Positions 1 through 9,277 are shown, counted from the stretch's first letter. The stretch is 64,000 nucleotides of DNA from Candidatus Nitrosotalea sinensis (GCF_900143675.1 NZ_FRFC01000001.1:62001-126000); one strand, 5' to 3'. Numbers and translations are program-made. The notes: a model not told the origin generated them from the letters alone.

Positions 1-1344
1 CTGATCAATCATATTAGAATTGATGTTTTGATTATTATCAGTCAAAGTAATGGTTTCTCGTTGACCAGGACCGAATTGATTTTGATTATTACCTACAGTC
101 AAACTTGTAGTAGAAGTACCAGACACTATGGAAGAACTCTGGAGGTTATATGTAATTGATCCAGAATGAGAACGAGGAGCATTTGGGAGTATGCCTATTG
201 TGGATACGCTGCCGTATGAGCTTTGGAAAATTCCAGTATGTGGACCAGTTTCTATAAAGGTCACCAACTTATTGTATACACCGTTAAGTGAGGAACTGGT
301 TTGAACAGAATTGGTTTTCAAATTAACAACATCTGAAGTATCCATGCTTAGTTTACCATTGTCTTTGAAGCCAAGAGTGCTAAGATATGGTAGAAGATTC
401 ACCAAGCCAGAACCACTTGCACTCTTACCAGATACTGAAAAAGCTTGATAGAATGTAGCAGAATTAGGACCTACATTAAACGTCCAAGAGTTTTGTGACG
501 TAGGATCTATACTCAATTCAGCATCATGTATGGTTGCAAAAACATCAGCGCCTGCAGGATATCCCGTACGATCAAGACTTAAGGAAACGTTTGGAATATC
601 AGAATAATTAAGATCCACACTTTGTGAACCTGTTGACCGATCGTATTCTACACGTACATTATCGCTGAATGTAAAAAGTTGGATAACAGGCCATACGTTT
701 TGATTTATGCCTGTTTGGCCTACTGGAACTTTGGAATTAGTATTAAGAGACGGAATATTTCTAACAACATTATTTTGATTTGAAGGAGCAGTTGGAATAC
801 CACTACAAGAGTTAAAACCTGCAGTTCCTTGAGTTGTACCAGATAAACCAGCAGAATCCGGAATTGCTACACCGTCAGTTCGGGAAACATCCATTCCCAA
901 AACAGTAGATGGTGTAGAACCAGAACAAAATACTCCAAAATCAACACTTTGTCCAGGAAGACCAGATAATGCGGCTTGATCAGCCTGTTTTGCTTTGTCA
1001 GTATTAGCAAAAAAAGCATACCAATTACCATCAGAACCTTGAACCATCTGAAGATTTTTACCGTCCACTGTGACAGCAGGTTGACCCAATGCTTGATCTA
1101 ATTGAGTATTGTCTTCACGTACGATAACTTCTACAACCATGGGCCCATAGAAATGATTATCAAATAAACTATTTTCTGCAGAAACGAAAAGATTAGGATG
1201 ATCAGAATACGCTTTTACATTTGGCAAATACATTGGTTGTATAAGTAGTGAGGAGGATAACACAAGAATTAGCCAGATTTTTTGCAATAATACGACGTAA
1301 GATGATGTAGAAGATAATGTTGTCGAATAATTCGTCGATATCAT
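1..1344 (-). CDS. S-layer protein, N-terminal part (cut by window edge)
   Basis: About 448 codons are open from an ATG at 1344 to the left edge, with no stop. A basic/polar N-terminus is followed by a hydrophobic stretch (about residues 20-40) ending at VKA, which fits a Sec signal peptide. The mature start resembles what I recall of the Nitrosopumilus S-layer protein (YSDHPNLFVSAENSLFDN, then GPMVVEV, DGKNLQM, DGNWYAFFAN, DFGVFCS). The rest is Ser/Thr/Asn/Gln-rich and predicted beta, with few Lys or Cys. It would form the outer protein lattice of the cell. It is divergent from the small membrane protein gene at 1400, with 55 bp between starts. Family assignment is from recognised sequence pattern; the C-terminus is not visible. 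Confidence 0.82.
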   Translation of the reverse strand, partial: MISTNYSTTLSSTSSYVVLLQKIWLILVLSSSLLIQPMYLPNVKAYSDHPNLFVSAENSLFDNHFYGPMVVEVIVREDNTQLDQALGQPAVTVDGKNLQMVQGSDGNWYAFFANTDKAKQADQAALSGLPGQSVDFGVFCSGSTPSTVLGMDVSRTDGVAIPDSAGLSGTTQGTAGFNSCSGIPTAPSNQNNVVRNIPSLNTNSKVPVGQTGINQNVWPVIQLFTFSDNVRVEYDRSTGSQSVDLNYSDIPNVSLSLDRTGYPAGADVFATIHDAELSIDPTSQNSWTFNVGPNSATFYQAFSVSGKSASGSGLVNLLPYLSTLGFKDNGKLSMDTSDVVNLKTNSVQTSSSLNGVYNKLVTFIETGPHTGIFQSSYGSVSTIGILPNAPRSHSGSITYNLQSSSIVSGTSTTSLTVGNNQNQFGPGQRETITLTDNNQNINSNMIDQ

Positions 1345-1399
1345 TAATGAATGTTAATCGTATGCCAAGTTTTAACTAGGGTTCTAGGAAAGTCACAAT

Positions 1400-1900
1400 A
1401 TGATGATCAAACCAAAGGTGATCATAATAGTAAGTGGGATATTGGTATTGATAGGTATTGCAATAACGGCATATCAATCTCAGATCACTTCAGAGAATCT
1501 TACAAATGAACAAAATATGCTTTCTACAGGATCACAGATGAAGGTTACAAAAAATATGGATAAAAATAACAATCAGATGGGAGTATATTCCATACAAATA
1601 ACTGATTTGAAGAGCGATGATAAAATAAAAGCTACACTAATAGATCCTAGTGGTTCTGCCACAACAGAGTCAATAACAAAAAGTCCTATTCAGAAGATGT
1701 TTGATATCACCTCTACTGGAAATTATACATTACAGATTGAGAATCAAGGTCAACAACAAGTGCAAGTACTTGGAATAATAGGATATTATCCAAAAGGAAT
1801 AGAAATTTTAGATATATCAGGATTCATAGTACTCATGATAGGCCTAAGTGGGCTTGCAGTAGGCATGATGTATCTCATAAAAAACCGTGTCAGAACTTAA
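1400..1900 (+). CDS. small two-TM membrane protein with extracytoplasmic beta domain
   Basis: 166 aa. One hydrophobic helix lies at about residues 7-25 and a second at about 140-160; the roughly 110 residues between look like an all-beta extracytoplasmic domain (GVYSIQI, KIKATLIDPSG, GNYTLQIENQG, VQVLGIIGYYP). The architecture and spacing match the protein at 47595-48086, so the two look like paralogues. No enzymatic motif is visible. The GNYTLQIEN-type segment recalls emp24/GOLD-like or pre-peptidase beta folds, but this is inference. The stop overlaps the stop of the convergent winged-helix gene by 4 bp. Confidence 0.7.
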   Translation: MMIKPKVIIIVSGILVLIGIAITAYQSQITSENLTNEQNMLSTGSQMKVTKNMDKNNNQMGVYSIQITDLKSDDKIKATLIDPSGSATTESITKSPIQKMFDITSTGNYTLQIENQGQQQVQVLGIIGYYPKGIEILDISGFIVLMIGLSGLAVGMMYLIKNRVRT

Positions 1901-2214
1901 TTTAGAAACTGATCGAGCTCAGTTAACCCATCTATCACACTTGTAAAGTTGTCATCGTTTTCCATAATTTTATTCAGTTTATTTAGATCAGCCTGTAGGA
2001 ATTCGCCCTCATCAGTCTGTAGCACTAACACAAAATTGTATTTTATTAAATATGAAAGCCGATTTTTTATTTGATCAACAGATAATTGTAGCTTATCTGC
2101 CAAATACGTGGAATTTTTTCCGCCTTCTTCAAGTTCTACAAGGATGGATGACACATCAGGATCCGTTAAAGTTTCCATCATTTTTTGTTTATCAAAATCG
2201 GCGCTCAAATTCAT
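1897..2214 (-). CDS. winged-helix domain protein, last gene of the MoxR-VWA cassette
   Basis: 105 aa. The central region (STYLADKLQLSVDQIKNRLS, then YLIKYNFVLVLQTDEGEFL) reads as a helix-turn-helix followed by a beta wing, as in ArsR/MarR-like DNA-binding folds. The acidic N-terminus and C-terminal helix could mediate dimerisation. Its ATG overlaps the stop of the VWA gene in a TAATG junction (1 nt shared), so translation is probably coupled and the product is likely made in proportion to the VWA protein. Function is unassigned: it may regulate the cassette or be a third structural subunit. Confidence 0.65.
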   Translation of the reverse strand: MNLSADFDKQKMMETLTDPDVSSILVELEEGGKNSTYLADKLQLSVDQIKNRLSYLIKYNFVLVLQTDEGEFLQADLNKLNKIMENDDNFTSVIDGLTELDQFLN

Positions 2215-3566
2215 TACCCGGTCCTAGAATATACTGCCTTTTTCTTATTAGATATAAAATCATTTATCAGGACTTGATCAATTTTTTCAGGATTAATGTA
2301 ATACGCTCTTCCTTGTAGGTGTTTTTCGAGATTTTCAACATAGTTTAGCAATTCTGGTTCATCACTTACCATTATAGTGTCAATTTCAATTCCTTCTTTT
2401 TTGCATTTCTTTGCTTCTTTTAATGTAGATACATCCACTACAGGATCAACTTGTTTATAGCGGTAACATAGATACACAGATTCATTTTTTATTTCCAGAT
2501 TGAGATCTTTTTCATTTTTTATTTTAGACATAGTTGCCTGATCAGGTCTATAGAAATTAGAATATGGTTTGTCAGTCAAGATTTGATTTTTTTGTAATTC
2601 ATCATCTATAAAACATGCACTTGGTTGACCGTCAGTAATCATAACAATTCTTTTATTTTGTGAACCATCTTTTTTTAGAATTTTCAATGCCAGTCTGAAT
2701 GCTGCTTGATAATTAGTATAATGAAGAAAGTTATCATTTGCATCAAATGTTTTCAAATACGGGATGTCACGAGGAGCAATACGTGACGCCAATGAACCAA
2801 AACCTATTACGTATATAGAATCATTTGGGAAAAATTTGTTATTTAACACATATAGTGCCCATAGGGCTTTTTTTGCAGCTTCTATCCTAGTTCCCATACC
2901 GGAGATTAGGGAATACTTCATGGTAGAGCTTAAATCTATACAATAAACTATTGCAATCTTTACTTCTTCTTTTGTTTCAAATTTTTCAAAATCAGAAAGA
3001 TCTATTTCTAAAGGGAGTTTCAATATCTCATGTTTTCTTTTTTGTCGTTGAAGTGCATTTAACACAGTAGAAGGAATATCAAGATGTTTGATATCATCTC
3101 CTATCTCAAGTTTTTTGCTTGTATCAAGAATTGTATTACTATATCCAATGTTCCTAGTTTCATGAAAGCCGTGTGTATCTTTTTCAACTATTTTTATTAC
3201 ATCTTCAAGAATTTTTTGTCCAATTTCAAAAAAAGCTTTTTTTGTTAGCCATTTTTTATCGGCTTTAAGATATCCAAGATTTTGTAAGCGTTTTGTAATT
3301 GGTTCATCACTATCACTGACTTGAGATATTTGTTCAGAATTGCTTTCTGACTTACTTGTTGAAGAATTTGGCATTGCACTATCAAGCATATTTTGTAGAT
3401 CAGCCAAAGATGGAATTTTTTCTTTTAGAGTTTGTGTTGCGATAATTTTGAGAGCTTGTTTAATTTTTTTATCAGAGATAACAGAAGAAGAGTTGTTTGT
3501 AGATGCATTGTCATTATTTTGAAAATACGTGAATCGAGTATTACTGGTTGCCAAAATACATACCAT
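2214..3566 (-). CDS. VWA-domain protein, partner of the MoxR-type ATPase
   Basis: About 450 aa. A low-complexity Asn/Ser-rich linker lies near residues 15-80. A von Willebrand factor A domain begins about residue 210, with a MIDAS D-x-S-x-T (CIDLSST), the TNYQAAF segment carrying the MIDAS Thr, and the third loop ITDGQPS. MIDAS domains bind a divalent metal and a client protein. With the upstream AAA ATPase this is the classic MoxR-VWA (ChlI/ChlD, RavA-ViaA, NorQ-NorD-like) pair that remodels or inserts metal into a target. The start is ambiguous: ATG 3566 or TTG 3554 both overlap the upstream stop slightly, and a longer ATG start at 3611 would overlap by 71 bp. The substrate cannot be told from sequence. 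Confidence 0.85.
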   Translation of the reverse strand: MVCILATSNTRFTYFQNNDNASTNNSSSVISDKKIKQALKIIATQTLKEKIPSLADLQNMLDSAMPNSSTSKSESNSEQISQVSDSDEPITKRLQNLGYLKADKKWLTKKAFFEIGQKILEDVIKIVEKDTHGFHETRNIGYSNTILDTSKKLEIGDDIKHLDIPSTVLNALQRQKRKHEILKLPLEIDLSDFEKFETKEEVKIAIVYCIDLSSTMKYSLISGMGTRIEAAKKALWALYVLNNKFFPNDSIYVIGFGSLASRIAPRDIPYLKTFDANDNFLHYTNYQAAFRLALKILKKDGSQNKRIVMITDGQPSACFIDDELQKNQILTDKPYSNFYRPDQATMSKIKNEKDLNLEIKNESVYLCYRYKQVDPVVDVSTLKEAKKCKKEGIEIDTIMVSDEPELLNYVENLEKHLQGRAYYINPEKIDQVLINDFISNKKKAVYSRTG

Positions 3567-5178
3567 CTTTTCTATCAAGAATTTTTGGTTCAACCCAACA
3601 AAGACCATCAAGAATTAATTCTACTACGCCAGCTTTGAATTCATCATTTACCCTTTCAGATATTTTCATCGAATCACTTGAAATTCCATACTTTTTAATT
3701 TCTGTGACAAACATCTCTTGATCAGATACAACCCTTTGGAATATCTTAGAAATAAGATCTTTTAGTGAATTGAAATCTTTCAATTGATTGTTATAAGATA
3801 GAGAGAGATCACCTGAACCAAGAATTGTTTGAGACACATGAAATGATTTTCCTGAAAATTCTTGTTTTATGGAATTAAGAACAGCGGGGTCTACAGTACT
3901 CAGGTATTCTAAAGAGGTGTGTTTTATGGAGTCAGATATGAGAATTCGTATGATTTGAGACCTATTTTCAAATGTATCATCAAGTTCAGCGAGTCCAAAT
4001 TTTATAGATTGATCAATAGAAAATATATCGCATGGTCTTGGAACAGCTAGCACATTATTAATTATGGATCGAGTTCTTTCTGATTCGCCAACAAGTAGTT
4101 CTAAACAATGTATCCCTATACGAACACTTACTCCTTTATCTTGATTTATGTCAGTACTAGAACGAGCTGTTTGTACAATTCTTGCGAGAATCTTAAGCAA
4201 AAATATCGGGATGAATGCTTTTGGAATTTTTGCTTCCTGAATAATGATCATCATTTCTTCATCAAGAGATCGTGGATAATGAGTTTGGATGTGACTTTTC
4301 AATCTATCATATAGTGGTTCTATTATTTTTCCAGAATGTGTGTAGTCAATAGGATTTGCCGTTGCAAAAAATACTGTTTTTGGTTCAAATATAACAGGAT
4401 ATGCACCAGTGGTGAATCTACCTTCTTGTAGAACAGACAACAGAGATACTTGTTTTCTAGTATCAAGAACAGGCAACTCGTCAATGCAGAATAATCCATG
4501 TTTTGCCTGCATTAGTTGCCCTGGAAAATAAGATTCAATTTCATACATTTCTGTACCTTTTTTTGTTACTCGAATTGCATCTATTTGACCAACCAGATCC
4601 TTAACAGATATGTCTGGGGTTGCCAATACATACTTGAATCTACGCAAACCATCAACCCATTCTATTTTAGTATCAAGTTTGTCATTACGAATCTTTTCCA
4701 TGCTATCACCATCAACATAAAATTGTGGAATAGACATACGATTTTCTTTGTCTTCCAGCAGAGATACTAAATTATGGGCGGGAAGATCCATTGGGCAGTC
4801 ATTAGTTATGCTACCTTTTATGACAGGCATTGGAGAAAGCAGATTGGCGGCAATTATTTGAGCTAGTTTTGTTTTCGCTTGTCCTATCTGACCAACCAAG
4901 ATCATATCATGATATGACAATATTGCGCGGTCTAGAGCTGGAACAACATCATTGTCAAAGCCAAGTATTCCAGGATATGCAATATTCTTTGATCTTATCT
5001 TTGCAATCAAGTTTCTGCGTAGTTGCTCTTTAGCACCTACTATTTTGTAATTAATTTCTAGAAGATCGCGTAGTGTTTTGATTTGAGCATAATCTTCAGG
5101 AACTCCAGCCATTATTTCAGCATATTTTGGTTCAGAACTATAACTCCGGTTGACAAGAATTTCATATTCTGAAGACAT
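3541..5178 (-). CDS. MoxR/ChlI-type AAA+ ATPase
   Basis: 545 aa. The AAA+ core has Walker A GQIGQAKTK (about residue 97), Walker B LFCIDELP (about 232), a sensor-1-like FFATANP, and arginine-rich segments (EPLYDRLKSH) typical of the MoxR/magnesium-chelatase ChlI clade. About 70 N-terminal residues precede the core and about 170 helical residues follow it, longer than minimal MoxR proteins. It sits directly upstream of, and slightly overlaps, the VWA gene. The pair presumably acts as an ATP-driven chaperone for a cofactor-containing enzyme. The gene is divergent from uS13 with 85 bp between. Confidence 0.88.
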   Translation of the reverse strand: MSSEYEILVNRSYSSEPKYAEIMAGVPEDYAQIKTLRDLLEINYKIVGAKEQLRRNLIAKIRSKNIAYPGILGFDNDVVPALDRAILSYHDMILVGQIGQAKTKLAQIIAANLLSPMPVIKGSITNDCPMDLPAHNLVSLLEDKENRMSIPQFYVDGDSMEKIRNDKLDTKIEWVDGLRRFKYVLATPDISVKDLVGQIDAIRVTKKGTEMYEIESYFPGQLMQAKHGLFCIDELPVLDTRKQVSLLSVLQEGRFTTGAYPVIFEPKTVFFATANPIDYTHSGKIIEPLYDRLKSHIQTHYPRSLDEEMMIIIQEAKIPKAFIPIFLLKILARIVQTARSSTDINQDKGVSVRIGIHCLELLVGESERTRSIINNVLAVPRPCDIFSIDQSIKFGLAELDDTFENRSQIIRILISDSIKHTSLEYLSTVDPAVLNSIKQEFSGKSFHVSQTILGSGDLSLSYNNQLKDFNSLKDLISKIFQRVVSDQEMFVTEIKKYGISSDSMKISERVNDEFKAGVVELILDGLCWVEPKILDRKDGMYFGNQ

Positions 5179-5263
5179 TCAGGTAAATTACTCCTCGAAT
5201 ACGATTTAAAGTATTATTGTTTTAGCATAGTTTTTATCGGGGATATAGGGGATTTTTTAATAC

Positions 5264-5872
5264 TTGTCTTCACAAGAGTTTAGACACATTGTTAGAATTG
5301 CTGGTAAGGATATACCAGGTACTAAAAAGACTATCATAGGAGTTGGCCAAGTAAAAGGAATAGGATACAATTTTGCCAAATCGCTTTTAGAAATATTGAA
5401 GATTAATCCAAACAGCAATGTTGGTTTTCTTACAGAGTCTCAGGTAGAGGAAATAGAAAAGGCCATGAGAGATCCAACATCGGTCAACATCCCAGCATGG
5501 TTTCTAAACAGACGAAAAGATATGGACACAGGCAATAATTTTCATTTGATAACTTCAGATATTGATTTTAATGTGAGAAATGACATTGAACGAGAAAAAG
5601 GTATGAACAGTTGGAGAGGATTTAGACATACATATGGATTAAAAGTAAGAGGTCAGAGTACTCGCACCACCGGTAGAAAAGGAGGTGCAGTAGGAGTTAA
5701 GAAAGGAGGTAAAGTTTTACCAGCTGGTTCTCCAGGGGCTCCAGCTGAAGGTGCAGCAGCTCCAAAAGCTGGTGCAGCTCCTGCAGCAGCTGCAGCTCCG
5801 GCAGCGGCAGCAGCTCCAAAAGCTGGTGCAGCTCCTGCAGCAGCAAAACCAGCTGCGGAGAAAAAGAAGTAG
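5264..5872 (+). CDS. rps13: small ribosomal subunit protein uS13 with Ala/Pro/Lys-rich tail
   Basis: 202 aa from a TTG start. Residues 1-150 are archaeal uS13 ([24 protein letters not shown], helix-two-turn-helix near [11 protein letters not shown], and [20 protein letters not shown]), which binds the 30S head and contacts the P-site tRNA and 50S. Residues about 150-202 form a low-complexity tail of Ala, Pro, Gly and Lys. The tail is encoded partly by a 38-bp perfect direct repeat and gives long open frames on the other strand. Typical archaeal uS13 ends near residue 150, so the tail is an extension. It is followed after 9 bp by uS4. Confidence 0.97.
   Translation: MSSQEFRHIVRIAGKDIPGTKKTIIGVGQVKGIGYNFAKSLLEILKINPNSNVGFLTESQVEEIEKAMRDPTSVNIPAWFLNRRKDMDTGNNFHLITSDIDFNVRNDIEREKGMNSWRGFRHTYGLKVRGQSTRTTGRKGGAVGVKKGGKVLPAGSPGAPAEGAAAPKAGAAPAAAAAPAAAAAPKAGAAPAAAKPAAEKKK
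5753..5844 (+). repeat. 38-bp perfect direct repeat inside the uS13 tail
   Basis: The 38-bp unit at 5753-5790 recurs exactly at 5807-5844 (period 54 bp, a multiple of 3, so the frame is kept). It encodes the repeated [11 protein letters not shown] block. Repeats of this kind expand or contract by slippage or unequal recombination, so tail length may vary between strains. Confidence 0.9.
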
Positions 5873-5881
5873 GTGTAACAC

Positions 5882-6421
5882 ATGGGAGATCATCCAAAGA
5901 ACTCACGCAAGATGTGGAGAAAACCAAAACGTCCACTCAATTATGATTTATTGAACGAAGAATTACATGTGTTGGGAACTTTTGGACTCAAAAATAAGAG
6001 AGAGTTATGGAAGGCACACACAGAGCTTTCAAGAATTAGAAATCAAGCAAGATCATTATTAGCATTAACACAAGATGTTAGAAGTAAAAAAGAACCAATA
6101 CTCATGAAATCACTGGCAAGAGTCGGATTAGTTAAGGAAAATTCAACTCTCGATGACGTGTTAAATCTCAAGGTGACAGACTTTTTATCAAGAAGATTAC
6201 AAACTTTCATTCAGAAAAAAGAATCGATAAAGAGTCCATATCTAGCAAGACAAATAGTAGTACACGGCCATGTCATGATTGGAGATAGAATAGTAACAAT
6301 TCCGTCATACACAGTCAAAGTGGAAGAAGAAGATCAGATTCATTTGTCCCCAAAACTAGATCTGAGTAAAACAAAACACCAACAGACTCAAGAAATAAAA
6401 ACAGAGCAACCGTCAGAATAA
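5882..6421 (+). CDS. rps4: small ribosomal subunit protein uS4
   Basis: 179 aa, archaeal uS4. Visible features are the basic N-terminus (HPKNSRKMWRKPKRP), the helical part (ELSRIRNQARSLLAL) and the S4 RNA-binding domain (DFLSRRLQTFIQKK, then ARQIVVHGHVMIGDR). It is a primary 16S rRNA binder in 30S assembly. A short polar tail (about residues 160-179) is extra. It lies 9 bp after uS13. In many archaea uS11 and RpoD follow; here glmS follows after 44 bp, so the usual operon is broken at this point. Confidence 0.97.
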   Translation: MGDHPKNSRKMWRKPKRPLNYDLLNEELHVLGTFGLKNKRELWKAHTELSRIRNQARSLLALTQDVRSKKEPILMKSLARVGLVKENSTLDDVLNLKVTDFLSRRLQTFIQKKESIKSPYLARQIVVHGHVMIGDRIVTIPSYTVKVEEEDQIHLSPKLDLSKTKHQQTQEIKTEQPSE

Positions 6422-6465
6422 CAATAGAATAATTGTTATAGCAATAAGATGTATTACATGTCAAG

Positions 6466-8226
6466 ATGTGTTCAATTATAGGGTATCTAGGAGTAAGTTC
6501 AGCTGCTCCCATAATAGTAAAGGGCCTGAAGAGGATGGAGTACAGAGGTTATGATAGCGTAGGAGTGGCAACATTTTCGGAGCATCAGATCAATGTAAGA
6601 AAAGGAGTAGGAAAGGTCTTAGAGGTGAACAAAACTGCAAAGTTGGACGAACTTTCTGGAACTACAGGGATAGGCCATACAAGGTGGGCTACTCATGGAA
6701 TGGTCACAGACACAAATGCCCATCCTCATCCATCAAGCTCAGGAGAAGTGGCCATTGTACACAATGGAATAATTGAGAATCACGAAGAGTTAAAAAAAGA
6801 TCTCCAAAACAAAGGATACACATTCAAGAGCCAAACAGACAGTGAGGTAATAGCAAATCTTCTTCAATACAACTATGATAAGACCAGAGAAATTAAGAAA
6901 TCAATTACAGATACAGTATCAGAATTGAAAGGAAGTTATGCATTTGTGGCAGTATTTCAAGATGGCACATTAGCAGCAGCTAGACTTCATGAACCGTTAA
7001 TAGTAGGGATAAGCAAAGACGGGTATTTCATTTCAAGCGATGTGCTAGGATTTGTAGAATATACTGACGAAGTAATTTACATAGATAACAAGGAATTTGT
7101 AACAATAGATAACAACGGTCTAAAGATTTTTGATTTTAATGCAAATCCAGTACAACATAGCATAACTAAGGTATCAAAAGAATTTGCAGATGCATACAAA
7201 GGAGAATATGCACATTACACTTTAAAAGAAATTTCAGAGCAACCGTCAACAATACTGAATGCAGGAAATAATACAAGACTGGAAATTGATTTAGCAGCAG
7301 ATTCGATAAAACATGCAAAAAATGTGTACATTACGGGAAGTGGAACAAGTTATAATGCTGCATTAATTGCAAAGTTTCTTTTTTCAAAATATGCAAAGAT
7401 AAAGATAGACCCAGTTATTTCTAGTGAAGCACAGTTTTCACCAGACATATTTGAAGAAAAATCAATTTTAATTGCAGTATCGCAAAGTGGAGAAAGTGCA
7501 GATGTGTTAGAGACAGTAAACATAGCAAAAAAAACAGGATCAAAAATTATATCAATAGTTAATATCATGACATCGTCACTAGTACATCAATCATCTGTTG
7601 CCATGGGACTCAATTGTGGTCCAGAGATAGGAGTTGCTGCAACAAAGAGTTTCACATCACAACTGGTTGTAATTTACAAAATAGTTGACAACATATGTAA
7701 TGGTTGTATAGGACTAGATCTTACAAATGCATCAGAAGCAATAAAGAAAATCATATCGAATGATTCGAAAATCAAAGAAGTTGCGAAAAGATTGAAAAAT
7801 GTATCAGATATCTACGTATTAGGAAGAGGCATACATTACCCAATTGCTTTGGAAGGATCATTGAAGTTAAAAGAGCTTACATACATACATGCAGAGGGAC
7901 TTCCGGGTGGAGAACTAAAGCATGGTCCATTAGCATTGATGGATTCAAATTCTTACGTATTGATCATAAACCCAAACGATTCTACATATAATGACACATT
8001 AACATCAGCCAGAGAGATCAAAGCAAGAGGAGCCAAGATAATAGGAATTTCAGACATGCCAAGTGACGTATATGATTATTGGTTAGACATTCCAAGCGTC
8101 AGTGAATCATTGTATCCCCTAGTAGAAATAGTGCCAATACAACTTCTTGCATATCATTCTGCAGTAGACAGAGACTTTGATCCCGATTATCCAAGAAATT
8201 TAGCAAAATCAGTAACTGTCAAGTAA
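6466..8226 (+). CDS. glmS: glutamine-fructose-6-phosphate aminotransferase (isomerising)
   Basis: 586 aa. Makes glucosamine-6-phosphate from fructose-6-phosphate and glutamine, the entry to UDP-GlcNAc used for surface glycans. N-terminal class-II glutaminase with the Cys2 nucleophile (MCSIIGYLG), GHTRWATHG and NGIIENHEEL. Two SIS sugar-isomerase domains follow: the first near residues 265-400 (YITGSGTSYNAAL, SQSGESADV), the second near 430-570 (LGRGIHYPIALEG, HAEGLPGGELKHGP). It ends with the conserved C-terminal segment DPDYPRNLAKSVTVK. Length is normal. It overlaps the end of the convergent cobT gene by 8 bp. The product would supply the amino-sugar cluster at 57-61 kb. Confidence 0.97.
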   Translation: MCSIIGYLGVSSAAPIIVKGLKRMEYRGYDSVGVATFSEHQINVRKGVGKVLEVNKTAKLDELSGTTGIGHTRWATHGMVTDTNAHPHPSSSGEVAIVHNGIIENHEELKKDLQNKGYTFKSQTDSEVIANLLQYNYDKTREIKKSITDTVSELKGSYAFVAVFQDGTLAAARLHEPLIVGISKDGYFISSDVLGFVEYTDEVIYIDNKEFVTIDNNGLKIFDFNANPVQHSITKVSKEFADAYKGEYAHYTLKEISEQPSTILNAGNNTRLEIDLAADSIKHAKNVYITGSGTSYNAALIAKFLFSKYAKIKIDPVISSEAQFSPDIFEEKSILIAVSQSGESADVLETVNIAKKTGSKIISIVNIMTSSLVHQSSVAMGLNCGPEIGVAATKSFTSQLVVIYKIVDNICNGCIGLDLTNASEAIKKIISNDSKIKEVAKRLKNVSDIYVLGRGIHYPIALEGSLKLKELTYIHAEGLPGGELKHGPLALMDSNSYVLIINPNDSTYNDTLTSAREIKARGAKIIGISDMPSDVYDYWLDIPSVSESLYPLVEIVPIQLLAYHSAVDRDFDPDYPRNLAKSVTVK

Positions 8227-9277
8227 TTTTCCGGTATTCTTTTTCTATTAGACCTAAAAGACTGATAGCATCAATTCCAGTTTTTAGCATACAACCAATG
8301 GATGCGCCTCCAGCACCTGCACCTTCTTTTACAAATCCTTCAGAATAAGATTTTAATCCTGAAATTTGAGATTCTGCAAGCTTAAGCCTTGCAACCAATA
8401 TAGGAATATCAAATATTTGAGATATAGTTTCTACAAGGTTTGCAGACTTGTCTTCAACGACATAAGAAGTAGTGCCAACAGCAGTGTTTTTACCTTCAAA
8501 TCCAATGCTTTTTGCAAAGGCAAGCACTGCAGCCATTTGTGTGCCTCCTGCTAGTAGAACATTAGTGATTTCAGAAGCTGTACTAAGAATACCTGCAACA
8601 GACGGTATCATTGGATCTCCTAATTGTGAGATTACTTCAAAAGGATCTGTTGAGTTCAATCTTTGCAGTGCATCTTTTACAACTTTATTTTTCAATTCTA
8701 CAGGATTTTGTGGCATGCTGCTACTAACCAATCCTGTAACACCCAATCCTGCAAGTGTTCCCATTGCAGTGGTAGTACCACCAGGTATACTTTCACCTAT
8801 TATCAAGCAATCAGTTGAAGCTCCAAGAAATCTTCCAATTATTCTTCCATATTCAACTGCTTTACCAACATCATCAAGACTAAGAGCAGGTTCTTTCCCA
8901 ATATTTTTCCCATAATCTAAATTCATATCGATGAAAGGAAGTTTTGGAGATAATTTACTACCAGCATTTATTATTACACTCGGAATACTTGCTGCTTCCA
9001 GCGCAGTTTTTGTTAGCAGTGCTGGTGTTGGTTTTCCATCAGGAGTCATTGGAATGACAGATATGCTTCTGCAATACCCATAGTGAATAAATTCTGCATC
9101 TGCTGGACCTGTGAATTTTATAAGATCAGGATGTTCACCGGCTATGGTTATTCCAGGTATTTCAGATGTTGCAGTATATGATATCACTAGAGAGAAGAGA
9201 AACTTTTTCTGTTCAGTTCGTTTGATGAATTCAATACCTTTTTGTGTATTCCCAAGTATTTCTATATCTGATATCAA
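8219..9277 (-). CDS. cobT: CobT-family nicotinate-nucleotide:dimethylbenzimidazole phosphoribosyltransferase
   Basis: 352 aa, archaeal-type CobT. It would activate the lower ligand base (DMB or another base) to its alpha-ribotide for cobalamin assembly. Glycine-rich motifs visible are IIGESIPGGTTTAMG, GDPMIPSVAGIL, VLLAGGTQMAAVLA and EGAGAGGASIGCM. Ammonia-oxidising archaea are known cobalamin producers. It is last in a tight minus-strand operon: the preceding MBL hydrolase stop and the cobT start are adjacent. Confidence 0.9.
   Translation of the reverse strand: MISDIEILGNTQKGIEFIKRTEQKKFLFSLVISYTATSEIPGITIAGEHPDLIKFTGPADAEFIHYGYCRSISVIPMTPDGKPTPALLTKTALEAASIPSVIINAGSKLSPKLPFIDMNLDYGKNIGKEPALSLDDVGKAVEYGRIIGRFLGASTDCLIIGESIPGGTTTAMGTLAGLGVTGLVSSSMPQNPVELKNKVVKDALQRLNSTDPFEVISQLGDPMIPSVAGILSTASEITNVLLAGGTQMAAVLAFAKSIGFEGKNTAVGTTSYVVEDKSANLVETISQIFDIPILVARLKLAESQISGLKSYSEGFVKEGAGAGGASIGCMLKTGIDAISLLGLIEKEYRKIT

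Noticed and set aside
5653-5936. Long minus-strand frames opposite the uS13 tail
   Set aside because: They are by-products of the Ala-codon repeats; low-complexity AAG/LLQ-type products, no start signals.
8472-8915. 147-codon plus-strand frame opposite cobT
   Set aside because: Antisense to a clearly conserved enzyme; composition mirrors its codons.
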